From: a virus
Strand: one strand, 5' to 3'
Virus record (IMG/VR): IMGVR_UViG_3300035001_000006
Span: 1 to 64,000 of that record
DNA: 64,000 bases
The notes under the pieces were generated by a model. The model made no database searches. It was not told the origin of the DNA and was given only the letters and a program-made list of their open reading frames with translations. Below, one piece after another: positions 8,601 through 15,727 of the stretch. Numbering within the stretch: position 1 is the stretch's first letter; each line of letters starts with the position of its first letter. The position numbers and the translations under genes are program-made.

Positions 8601-11600
8601 AATCCCGCGTCCGCGGCCGCACGCCAAAAGATGGTGCCAGCCCAGGCGGGGGCGCCGACCTTCCGGATGCGCAGCCGGACCTGGCTGTAGGTCGTTCCGT
8701 TCGAGGCAATTCCCGTTGGCGAGGTGACGTACGGGTCAGTGGCGTGGTCTGCCGGTCGCAGCCAGCCTGCCGCCGCGGTAGGCGCGCCGTTGCCGGCCCA
8801 CCCCTCGAGGCCCGAGTCGAAGTACCAGATTTTTGCCGGGTCGAATTGCTCGCCGACGCCAGCCGAGATCAGCGTGATCTGCTGGGCCAGCGCCTCGTCG
8901 CTCGTGGCGCGTGCGCTGCGCTCCTGGAAGATCAGCCCGCTGACGACCTGGGACAGATCCGAGCCGGTGTAGCCGCCGGTCATCTGGGCCTGCAGCGTCT
9001 CGCGGGCCGACACCTCGGCGGCGTCGGACGTGATGCGCGCCTGGCGCTCTTCGGCGATCAACCCGCTACCCAGCTGCGTCAGCGTCAGCGGCTCCCAGGT
9101 CCGGTAGCTCGGCGCCGTGAAGCTGAGGTTCAGCGAAGGACCATCCACGTACGAAATGTCCGCCGCGATGTCCTTCGTCCCAAGCAGGGCGGCTGTCAGC
9201 GACTCGCGCGTGCGGGCCTCAGCGGCGTCAGCGGTGCTCCGCGTCGACGCTTCGTTGGCGATCGCGGCGGTCAGCGTGGCGTCGGCAGCCAGGAGCTGAG
9301 TGGCCAGTTGCTGGCGCGCTGTCGCCTCGGCCGCATCCCCGGTCGCGCGCGCTGTCGCCTCCGTTTGCACGGCTGCGTTGGTCGCTCCCAGCGAAGCGTT
9401 CAGCGTCGTGATCTGCGAAGACAAGGCCTCGTCTGCTTGTTGCCGTGTCGTCGCTTCTGCGGTGATCGCCGCGGTGCGATTGTTCGTCTCCGCAAGAAGT
9501 GCGGCCGCTCGCGTATTCGCCTCCGCGATGATCGCGTCCGCGCGGGTCGTCGCTTCCGCGAGCACTGCTGCGTGGCGGTCGGTCACCTCTTGCGCGAGCG
9601 CGGCGATGCGCGCTGCGGACTCTGCGGTGATCGAGTTGGTGACCTGGGTGATCTGCTGCGATCGCGTCTGCGCCTCAGTGTTCAGCGCCGTCGCCCTCGC
9701 CGATGCCTCTGCGCTGATCGCAGTGGTTCGCGCCTGCGCCTCCGCAGCGATCGCCGTCACTCGCTCCTGAACCTCGTTGGCGATGGCCTGCCCCGTCGTC
9801 GCGTCGACTTGCTTGAGCTCTTCGATCTGCTCGTCCAGGCCCTCCTGCAGCTCCTCGAGCGCTTCATCGATCCCCGGCAGCACGGTGAGCTGCACGTACC
9901 CGGGTGCGCCGGCGTTGCCGCCGGCGTCCACGGCGCGCACCCAGTACAGGTAGTTGCCGGGTACTTCGGTGTGCGTCAGCCTGCGGTCCGTGGGGCGCGC
10001 GATCTCCACCGAGTCGGCGAGAGTGGGCCCGCGGCTCACGAGGTAGAAGGAGATCGGCTGGGAGGTGGCGCAATCCTGCCAGGCGAGATCGATCTCGTTG
10101 CGCCACACGGCGCCGGTGACGAGCGGCTGCAGCGGCGCGAGGATCTCAATGGTTGCTGAGACCGGCACCGACCACTCGTTCGTCGTGCTGCTGTGCGACG
10201 CCCACACTCGTGCTGTGCCGGCCTGGAGCCAGCCGAGCGCCGCGCTCGTTGCCTTGCCCGAGAACACCTCAGTGGCGAGTTCCCACGTCGGGCCGATGCG
10301 CACGCTGGTCGTGTTCCAGTCGAGAAGGTCAAGGCCTGCCGGTTGCTGCCAGGTCGCCAGCACGCCGGTCGGCGTCATCGAGAGCGTCAGGCCGGCAACA
10401 TCCTCCGGGAACTCGCTCTTGCCGGTGACGGTGTGCGTCACGGTGACCCAGTTGCTGCTCACGTACGGCGTCTGGAAGCGCACGCGGACCTGATACTCGT
10501 CCCTGACGGCCAGACCGAGGATGTAGGTCTCCACGGCTTCGCCGGGCAGATCCATGGTCTGCCACTCGCCGACCGGCACGACCGTGCGGTACTGCACCCG
10601 AACCGAGCCGCCCATCCGGACGGCCGGCGAGTTGGACTGCCCCCAGCTGACGCGCACCCGCACGACGGCCGTGCTCCCCTGGAGCACGAGCTCGTCCGGG
10701 CCCGAGCGCACCGCGAGGTCGAACGGCGCGTCCGGGACGATCAGCGGGCTCGGCAGGTTCGTGTTGGGTGCTGGGTCCGCCTTCGACTCGTCCGCCAAGT
10801 CGTAGAAGCTCGCCTCGTCTTCGATGACCTGAAAGGTCAAAGGCGAGGTGGCCGAGTATGTCCACTCCTGGATGCGGAACGGCTTGTTGGTGAAGCCGTA
10901 GAGAAGGCTCGACAGCGTGATGCGATCGCCCGGCTGCAAGTGCCACGCCGACATTTTCGGGTTGATCTGCAGAATGAAGCCGCCGCGACTCTGCTCTACC
11001 AGGGTCCGTGCGATCTGGTGGGTGCGCGCGTGCGAAGCCGTGAAGGTCAGCGCCAGGTCAAGGAACTTGTCCTTGGCGTCCGCCGCGCGGAACACTGCGT
11101 TCTGGTACGGCGTGTAGTCTTCCGTGACGCCGTTGCGCGCCTGGTTTACGTAGCTGCCGCGCGCGCCGTTGTAGCGCTGCGTGCCGGGGTTGCAGGTCTG
11201 CACCACGGACACCGGGCCAAGGAGATCCGCATCGGTGAGGGCCATGACGGGCGTGGTCCACGCACCAGCGAGGATCCGCCACACGCCGCCGGACTCGAGG
11301 CTGTAGCCGGCCATCGAGTCTTCGATCTGCTGGCGCGTCGTGTCGCGGTCCTGGTCGGTCCGGAACATGCCGTCACAGGTGTAGAGACGGACGTCGTTGC
11401 CGAAGGTCGGTGCATCGGCCCAGGCCTCTGGACCGTAGGCGACCTGGTCGCAGGCGTTGGCTGCAGCGATGAGCGCGTTGTCATCGATCTGCTCTGGCAG
11501 CGCCATGTACCCGGCCTCGGACCGGATGAAGTCGGCAAGGCAGATTGCGGGGTTGCGCGTGTACGCGACGGCGCCTGTGCGAGGGTCGAAGCAGCGCTTG

Positions 11601-12598
11601 CCCTTGACCTTCGCGGTGAATGCCGGCAGCCCGCCCTGGAACCGCTCGAGCAGTAGGTTGATCGTGATCACCAAGTAGGTGAACCCGGTCAGCTTGTGGT
11701 TCTCCGTCCAGAGGGCCGGCTGCGCACCCATCAGGATCGGGTCAGCGAAGTCCACGCCGCCCCGGCAGAGGTGCTTGCTGACGTGCACGGCGCTGCCGGG
11801 GCCGTCCACGCGGATCGTCACGTTGCCGGTGAGGCCCAACTGCGCCTGGCTGCCCAGCAGGACGAACCCGACGTTGCCGACCTGGCCAGGCACGGAAAGC
11901 CTATTGCCAAGCGTCAGCGAGACGTTCGCGCCGTTGCCGTTCTTGATCGAGACGATTTGCGGGCTGTAGAACTGCCCGTCGGCGCTGGTGTTGACCAGCG
12001 CTGCATAGATGGTGTCGGTCTGCTGGTCTTCGCTGTTGTAGACGGGGTACGCCTTGACCTCGAACGCATACGTGATGTCCCGAGGAATGCCGTACTCGAG
12101 CTGGTACGACGGGTTCTGCGACGTCCCGTACTCGTTGAGCTGAAGACTCTCGCCGTCGATTAGCACGTCGTCGACCGACTCGCACTCGTGCGCCGCAAGC
12201 ACCATCACGATGTGCTTGAACTGCGCCTTGTCGCCGCTGGTGATCACCGCCTTAATCGAGCCACCGATTGGCGCCGGCTGACCGTAGACGATTGGCCACG
12301 CATCGTCCCCAGCAATGATCGAGGTCGTCCGGTCCTGCAGGTTGGCCACGTCCTGCTGGAACTTTCGTTCCGCGGCCCGGCGCGCCTGCTTCTTCGCCTG
12401 CATGGAGCCGTAGACGCTAGAGGCGACCGAAGCCACCGTGACCACTGCGCTGATGATGGCGCCATAGGAGATGGCTGCACCGGCCGCGGTGGTGAACGCG
12501 GTGGAAGCAAGGAACGTGGTGATCGGCTCAGCGCCTGCGCTCAGGCACAGGGTGGCAAGAGTTGCGAAGGCGAACGCGCCGCGGATCAGACGCGCCAT
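5633..12598 (-). CDS. J-like central tail (tip attachment / host-specificity) protein
   Basis: The 2,321-residue product starts at ATG 12598, inside the end of the preceding gene. The N-terminal 60 residues are hydrophobic and small-residue-rich, as in tail-tip J homologues, followed by J-like core domains (to about 620) and fibronectin-III-like domains (about 640-930). From about 980 to 1900 the protein is built of Ala/Thr/Glu helical repeats with units such as AEVTAREALAATV and GGYTGSDL. Near the end lie beta modules and a Gly run (PPGAGGGGGG). In lambda-type phages this protein closes the tail tip and contacts the receptor. The start is preferred over upstream frames because it gives the usual J N-terminus. 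Confidence 0.85.
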   Translation of the reverse strand: MARLIRGAFAFATLATLCLSAGAEPITTFLASTAFTTAAGAAISYGAIISAVVTVASVASSVYGSMQAKKQARRAAERKFQQDVANLQDRTTSIIAGDDAWPIVYGQPAPIGGSIKAVITSGDKAQFKHIVMVLAAHECESVDDVLIDGESLQLNEYGTSQNPSYQLEYGIPRDITYAFEVKAYPVYNSEDQQTDTIYAALVNTSADGQFYSPQIVSIKNGNGANVSLTLGNRLSVPGQVGNVGFVLLGSQAQLGLTGNVTIRVDGPGSAVHVSKHLCRGGVDFADPILMGAQPALWTENHKLTGFTYLVITINLLLERFQGGLPAFTAKVKGKRCFDPRTGAVAYTRNPAICLADFIRSEAGYMALPEQIDDNALIAAANACDQVAYGPEAWADAPTFGNDVRLYTCDGMFRTDQDRDTTRQQIEDSMAGYSLESGGVWRILAGAWTTPVMALTDADLLGPVSVVQTCNPGTQRYNGARGSYVNQARNGVTEDYTPYQNAVFRAADAKDKFLDLALTFTASHARTHQIARTLVEQSRGGFILQINPKMSAWHLQPGDRITLSSLLYGFTNKPFRIQEWTYSATSPLTFQVIEDEASFYDLADESKADPAPNTNLPSPLIVPDAPFDLAVRSGPDELVLQGSTAVVRVRVSWGQSNSPAVRMGGSVRVQYRTVVPVGEWQTMDLPGEAVETYILGLAVRDEYQVRVRFQTPYVSSNWVTVTHTVTGKSEFPEDVAGLTLSMTPTGVLATWQQPAGLDLLDWNTTSVRIGPTWELATEVFSGKATSAALGWLQAGTARVWASHSSTTNEWSVPVSATIEILAPLQPLVTGAVWRNEIDLAWQDCATSQPISFYLVSRGPTLADSVEIARPTDRRLTHTEVPGNYLYWVRAVDAGGNAGAPGYVQLTVLPGIDEALEELQEGLDEQIEELKQVDATTGQAIANEVQERVTAIAAEAQARTTAISAEASARATALNTEAQTRSQQITQVTNSITAESAARIAALAQEVTDRHAAVLAEATTRADAIIAEANTRAAALLAETNNRTAAITAEATTRQQADEALSSQITTLNASLGATNAAVQTEATARATGDAAEATARQQLATQLLAADATLTAAIANEASTRSTADAAEARTRESLTAALLGTKDIAADISYVDGPSLNLSFTAPSYRTWEPLTLTQLGSGLIAEERQARITSDAAEVSARETLQAQMTGGYTGSDLSQVVSGLIFQERSARATSDEALAQQITLISAGVGEQFDPAKIWYFDSGLEGWAGNGAPTAAAGWLRPADHATDPYVTSPTGIASNGTTYSQVRLRIRKVGAPAWAGTIFWRAAADAGFVAGRSIAMTEPTYDAAGIGMVTVNPGWDVAIDQVRIDLSTAQTATDYFEIDWLAIGRPSPGASNAALSAEIAARANADSAEVTARENLATQLRGGYTGNDIAALSSGLLASERNARVSADAAEVTARQQLAATVATNKTNSDAALLAEQTVRASADAAEVTAREALAATVANNLATVNAALTAEQTARATADSAEVTAREALQTQIRGAYTGTDVGAVTSGLIYSERQARITADNAEITARQALATTVTNNKSAADAAMLSEQTLRATADTANANAITALQTTVTNNATSGAAALQTEANARATADSAEATQRQGLSVALTGVPAMSGSLDTVIGPSVDVSFVGKQFKAWEKPTGPTLASGLLFEERVARITADEAEVTARQQLAATVIGNKTTTDAAILAEQTARATADTANANAITALASTVNSTTDGLPSRATNTALNALTTRVSSAEGTLSSHGTAITNLNSSLELGRADSQASLTADESMANVAAWRSHYNQDLAPRFVTVNDGKVGTTVCRSQAGGGTFWNYSKSKVVIDPTRTYRISAWFRRVGANGAHYWNWWRNNTGAYGNASIPLASLTENTWVLLSLQQLGSAFGDTSVSPGFALNHISGTTGYTEIQGFRFEDVTDSLRLTGMETSKANASAVTALTTRVTAAEGTITSQATSLTNLTATVNGHTASISTNASAIASLDGTVKATWRLNVDANGRTAGMILDNNGTTSSLVMLVDKFAVAQPGAGGTVKYPFTIGNIDGVSSIGIDGNMYIDGSIKARSLDVEQLSATISKLNYVYAGQISINGNMAGNDWGYIRSRNKWRDGEWGWILAQHPNGSMFVDFNLAGCGLVMHHEANNFAQFHLWGPGFNLNHNGLTINQIDVIGALNIRGRSITTPTARHESGPSAGITHWVPDNNGQWVTTYVTASSFIPPGAGGGGGGFLQIQIDGNAHWLGGGLPGSTVSGSVVVDLAPGSHWITAVGAFGGSNTSIFALSCQR
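7150..9810 (-). repeat. Degenerate in-gene tandem repeats of the J-like gene
   Basis: This part of the J-like gene encodes at least seven copies of a helical unit with AEVTAR(E/Q) followed by either a LAATVxNN-type or a GGYTGxD-type continuation. Two beta inserts begin with similar GPSLNLSF and GPSVDVSF strings. The copies are similar but not identical in DNA, which points to old duplications kept as coiled-coil spacers and makes the stretch prone to recombination or misassembly. Confidence 0.75.
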
Positions 12599-13002
12599 GC
12601 AGCGACTCCTTGGGTAAGCGGGAGAAACTCGAGTTGCTCGTTGCCCGGGCACACGATGTGCGAGCCGGTGCAGATGCCGAAGCTGTAGCCGGAGACGCGG
12701 CCGATCTTTCCGCCACTCAGCGCAAGAACCACGTCGCCCCGTTGAGCCATCTGGCCTGGCAGGAAGGGGCCGAGGCGCTGCGACCCGATCTGCACGAATC
12801 CGCCGGCGCGGCGCACCAGGCGAAGCGACGCGAGCAGATTCTTGCGGCCGAGGGGCGCCGTCGGCAGGCGCAGATCCGCAAGCGGGTCCTTGCCGGTTTT
12901 CGCTAGGACCCAGTCGGCCGCGATGTGCGCGCAGTCGTGCTGGAAGTATTCGAAGCGCGTGTTGCGGCGCTCGGCGATGAAGGCGTCGAGATCGGGTTTC
13001 AT
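12586..13002 (-). CDS. NlpC/P60-like tail-tip protein (DUF6950-like, lambda K position)
   Basis: A 138-residue protein starting at ATG 13002, which overlaps the previous stop (ATGA). The segment YFQHDCAHIAADWVLAKTG (about 19-37) carries the Cys expected for NlpC/P60-type peptidases and matches DUF6950 proteins. A later stretch (LPGQMAQRGDVVLA) and a His in TGSHIVCPG could complete the active site. In lambda, K holds such a domain and acts in tail-tip assembly, possibly cutting peptidoglycan during entry. Position between the L-like and J-like genes fits. Catalysis is inferred. Confidence 0.7.
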   Translation of the reverse strand: MKPDLDAFIAERRNTRFEYFQHDCAHIAADWVLAKTGKDPLADLRLPTAPLGRKNLLASLRLVRRAGGFVQIGSQRLGPFLPGQMAQRGDVVLALSGGKIGRVSGYSFGICTGSHIVCPGNEQLEFLPLTQGVAAWRV

Positions 13003-13625
13003 CGGCCTTGCGCTGCCTTCACGGTCGCGAGGTGCTGCAGATTGGCCTGCAGCCATTTGCTGACCCACACAGCAGGGTTGCCGATGATCCCGGTGAGGTA
13101 CTCGAAGCCGCGCTCCGTCGGGTACCGTGCGGCGTGCTGCGCGTGGTTCATGCGAAGGCCGGCCGGGTTAGCGCGCATGTCGTACGACGCCGTGCGGCAG
13201 TCCATCTTGATCGAGGCCATTGGCCCATCACGCTCGATCTTCAGCTGGTCCATCACGCCGGCGAACCTCAACACTGGCGCTCCGCTGATCTGCAGCGTCT
13301 GGGCGTTCAGTAGCGCTACCCAGACCCGGGCGGGGCGATCCTGGTAGTCGGAGGGATCACCTAGCGCGAGAGCTCGGGTTCCGACATCCACAGCCGAGAG
13401 CGCGAGGGTGATCTTTTCGGCTGCGCCGTCCTCGCTCTCGTGCATTTCCCCGATAGAGCCCAGGTTTCCCATGCCCTGCCAGGTCTGACCCATCACGTCG
13501 ATGGTCAATGGCCAGTTGGTGTATCGGACAGTGCCTTGCCTGAGCCGAAGTTCGACGAGCGCAAGCTGCCCGTAGGAATCAGCTCCTGCGGCAGCTTGGA
13601 AGCCGGAATTGGTGAGAAGGGACAT
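12999..13625 (-). CDS. Minor tail protein (lambda L position)
   Basis: A 208-residue protein encoded between the M-position and K-position genes. The sequence alternates short beta strands and turns (YGQLALVELRLRQGTVRYT, then SDYQDRPARVWVALLN) and ends with a Trp/Tyr-containing helical tail. It has no Cys cluster that I could match to the Fe-S site of lambda L, so the link rests on position and size. A structural role in the distal tail is likely. A copy of the left-arm element lies 28 bases before its ATG. Confidence 0.6.
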   Translation of the reverse strand: MSLLTNSGFQAAAGADSYGQLALVELRLRQGTVRYTNWPLTIDVMGQTWQGMGNLGSIGEMHESEDGAAEKITLALSAVDVGTRALALGDPSDYQDRPARVWVALLNAQTLQISGAPVLRFAGVMDQLKIERDGPMASIKMDCRTASYDMRANPAGLRMNHAQHAARYPTERGFEYLTGIIGNPAVWVSKWLQANLQHLATVKAAQGR

Positions 13626-13652
13626 GTCCAGATCTGCGGTTGGGGTCCGCGG

Positions 13653-13687
13653 ATACTGGAAGCCGGGTGCGGGGGAGGAAATCCCCC
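13653..13687 (-). promoter_or_regulatory. Bipartite left-arm element, copy 2 (upstream of L-position gene)
   Basis: Minus strand: GGGGGATTTCC (13687-13677) and TCCAGTAT (13660-13653). It fills the 72-base gap between two tail genes and faces the one starting at 13625. Confidence 0.5.
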
Positions 13688-13697
13688 ACCATATGGT

Positions 13698-14321
13698 TCA
13701 GAACCAGTGCTCCATGAGCTCGATGCTGAAGCCGCCCTGCACTGCCCCCTCGCTCGACCAGCTGCCGACCTGCTCGACACGCCGCATCAAGCAGGTCGGC
13801 TTGTCCCACACCACCGCGCCCCCTGCCTGCACGCCCACCCGAAGAACAGGCTCGAACTTCACTGTGATCACCCCATTCGAGGCGACAGTGGCGTCCTCTT
13901 GGAGGTGCAGCAGCTGGCGGTTCGAACCGCCCTGATTCACGCCGATCCAGTCGCCAAGGCGCAGGGTCCGACCGACTTGACCGGCACCCGCCTGGATCTG
14001 CAGCGTCGACGCGCCGTCCGGCGCCGCCGTTGCAGCCGTGAGGCTGCCGCGCACGGTCCCGCGCGGCGCGGGGTTCAGCACGTCGGAGATGGCCAGGAAG
14101 TTGACCCGCCCTTTCAACGAGAGCACGAGCGCGCGCCAGGACGCAGCCTGATCCCGATCAAGCATGTCGTTTGACAGCAGGCTGCAGGTCCAGCGCGCCG
14201 GGCCGTTCACCGCAACCTGCGACGCGCCAGCGTCGCCGCCGGAGAACTCGAGATCGAAATTCTGCTGACCGAACTGCTGCTTCTTGAAAAGGATGCTCTC
14301 GGGCAGGGTGATGATCGTCAT
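13698..14321 (-). CDS. Minor tail protein (lambda M position)
   Basis: A 207-residue protein. The start ATG 14321 overlaps the stop of the tape-measure frame (ATGA), which also shows that the downstream tape-measure frame is translated. The N-terminus (TIITLPESILFKKQQFGQQ) and the central HLQEDA and VITVKFEPVLR strings suggest a mostly beta distal-tail protein. Order after the tape measure matches lambda M. There is no enzymatic motif. Longer frames upstream of this ATG are overlaps with the tape-measure gene. Confidence 0.6.
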   Translation of the reverse strand: MTIITLPESILFKKQQFGQQNFDLEFSGGDAGASQVAVNGPARWTCSLLSNDMLDRDQAASWRALVLSLKGRVNFLAISDVLNPAPRGTVRGSLTAATAAPDGASTLQIQAGAGQVGRTLRLGDWIGVNQGGSNRQLLHLQEDATVASNGVITVKFEPVLRVGVQAGGAVVWDKPTCLMRRVEQVGSWSSEGAVQGGFSIELMEHWF

Positions 14322-15727
14322 GAGGGGAGCACCTTCATTCGCTTCAGGGTTTCGGTGTAGTGCTTCTGGCTCTCTGCCACGACGCGCTGGACGTCCTGGA
14401 TGACCGCTGCGCGGTCGCTGCGCGAGTCGACCTGGATCGACGTTTGTGGCGAGAACACGATGGACGGGCCGCTGGCGGCGCTCACCCGGCCGGCCGGGTT
14501 GCTGGTCAGCGACGGGCCGGACGTGAGCGGCACGAAGCCGCCGTCCGCGTACTGATTCAAACTGTTCAGGAAGCCGAGGCCCAGCTTGTTGGTCGACTCC
14601 TTGTTGATCACGAACTCGCCGCCATGCACAACGCCTTTGGGCTCGTACTTGCCGCCCGCGCCGGTGAACCCGCCGTCCGCGAAGCCCAGGAAGCCGGTGA
14701 CGACGTTCCAGAGCGCTCCCCAACCGGAGCCCCCGCCTCCGGAGGCCGGCGCCCCGCTCGCGCCCGTCTTGGTGGTCGGCACGATTGCGTTCTTGATCGA
14801 GTTCATCAAGTCGTTCGCCATGCCCTTGACGGCCTTGTCCAGGAACGCGTCGTAGAAGGCGTCAACCAGCGCGCCGGTCACGGTCTTTTGGAGCGTCTTG
14901 CCGAAGTCAGCCATTGCGGTCAGGTCTCCTGACAGGCCGGCGGTCAGGCCCTCCTTGATCGAGCCCTCCATACTGCTGGAGAGCCGCTGCGTGGATGCCT
15001 CCCACTTCTTCCCGTCGAAAGCATCTCCCGCGGCGCGCGCAATCACCGGGCGCGCAGCGCTGACGGTGGAATTCTTCGAGTCGATGTAGGCCTGCAGACG
15101 GTCGCGCACGGCCGCCGTTTCTGAATTGGTGCCGGCGTCCTTGAAAACTCCTGCAGCCGTGAGGTCGCGCATCGTCTCGCGCGAGGCCGCGAGCTTGCGC
15201 TCCTGCTCGCCGAGGATGCGCAGGATCTCCGCCTGGACGAACTGCTCGCGCTCGCTCAGTTCAAGGCCTGAGCCCTTCAGCTGCAGCTTGGCCATTTCCT
15301 GGCGCAGGCGCTCGCCCTCGTGCGCGCTCTCCTTGTCCGCGTTCCTCAGGAGTTCGGAGGCGGGCTTGAGCCTCTCGGTCAGCGCGTCCTCGGTCTTCTC
15401 CTTTTGCTCAGCGAGGAGCTTTGCGACCCGCTGCTCGGCCTTGAGGTAGTTTTGGGTCTGGACCTGGATCTCATTGGCAAGCGCGTCGTCGGTGTCCGCC
15501 TTGCCTGCCTTCTTCTGCGCGGCCGACTTCTGCGCAAGGTCGGCCAGCGCAACCTTGATGGCGTTGCGCTCGGATTCAGCCAGGTTGATGCGTACGGTCG
15601 CTTGCTCCTGCTGCGACTGCGTGAGCTTCTCCTGGTACGACTCATAGCTCAGGACGCCGCGGTCGTAGCTCTGTCGGAGCGCGTTCTCGCGTGCCTTGGC
15701 CTCCGTATCCGTCTGCTCCGCCAGCAG
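14318..15727 (-). CDS. Tape-measure protein, C-terminal part (in -1 frame)
   Basis: From about 15727 down to 14318 this frame is open and continues the tape-measure sequence (LLAEQTDTEAKARENAL, then long charged helices, then a Gly-rich stretch and GFADGGFTGAGG). The latter, with GVVHGGEFVI, is typical of tape-measure C-termini. The frame lacks its own good start; the first Met (15295) lies deep inside the coiled coil. Joined to the upstream frame the protein would be about 1,416 residues. The chain acts as ruler for tail length and enters the cell envelope during infection. A single missing base near 15727 separates the two frames. Confidence 0.8.
   Translation of the reverse strand: MLAEQTDTEAKARENALRQSYDRGVLSYESYQEKLTQSQQEQATVRINLAESERNAIKVALADLAQKSAAQKKAGKADTDDALANEIQVQTQNYLKAEQRVAKLLAEQKEKTEDALTERLKPASELLRNADKESAHEGERLRQEMAKLQLKGSGLELSEREQFVQAEILRILGEQERKLAASRETMRDLTAAGVFKDAGTNSETAAVRDRLQAYIDSKNSTVSAARPVIARAAGDAFDGKKWEASTQRLSSSMEGSIKEGLTAGLSGDLTAMADFGKTLQKTVTGALVDAFYDAFLDKAVKGMANDLMNSIKNAIVPTTKTGASGAPASGGGGSGWGALWNVVTGFLGFADGGFTGAGGKYEPKGVVHGGEFVINKESTNKLGLGFLNSLNQYADGGFVPLTSGPSLTSNPAGRVSAASGPSIVFSPQTSIQVDSRSDRAAVIQDVQRVVAESQKHYTETLKRMKVLPS

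Noticed and set aside
5774-10159. A 1,461-codon rightward open frame opposite the J-like gene
   Set aside because: It is the mirror frame of a GC-rich, Ala/Thr/Glu-repeat gene; its protein is Arg/Gly/Asp/Val-biased with no domain, and the minus-strand gene has clear family features.
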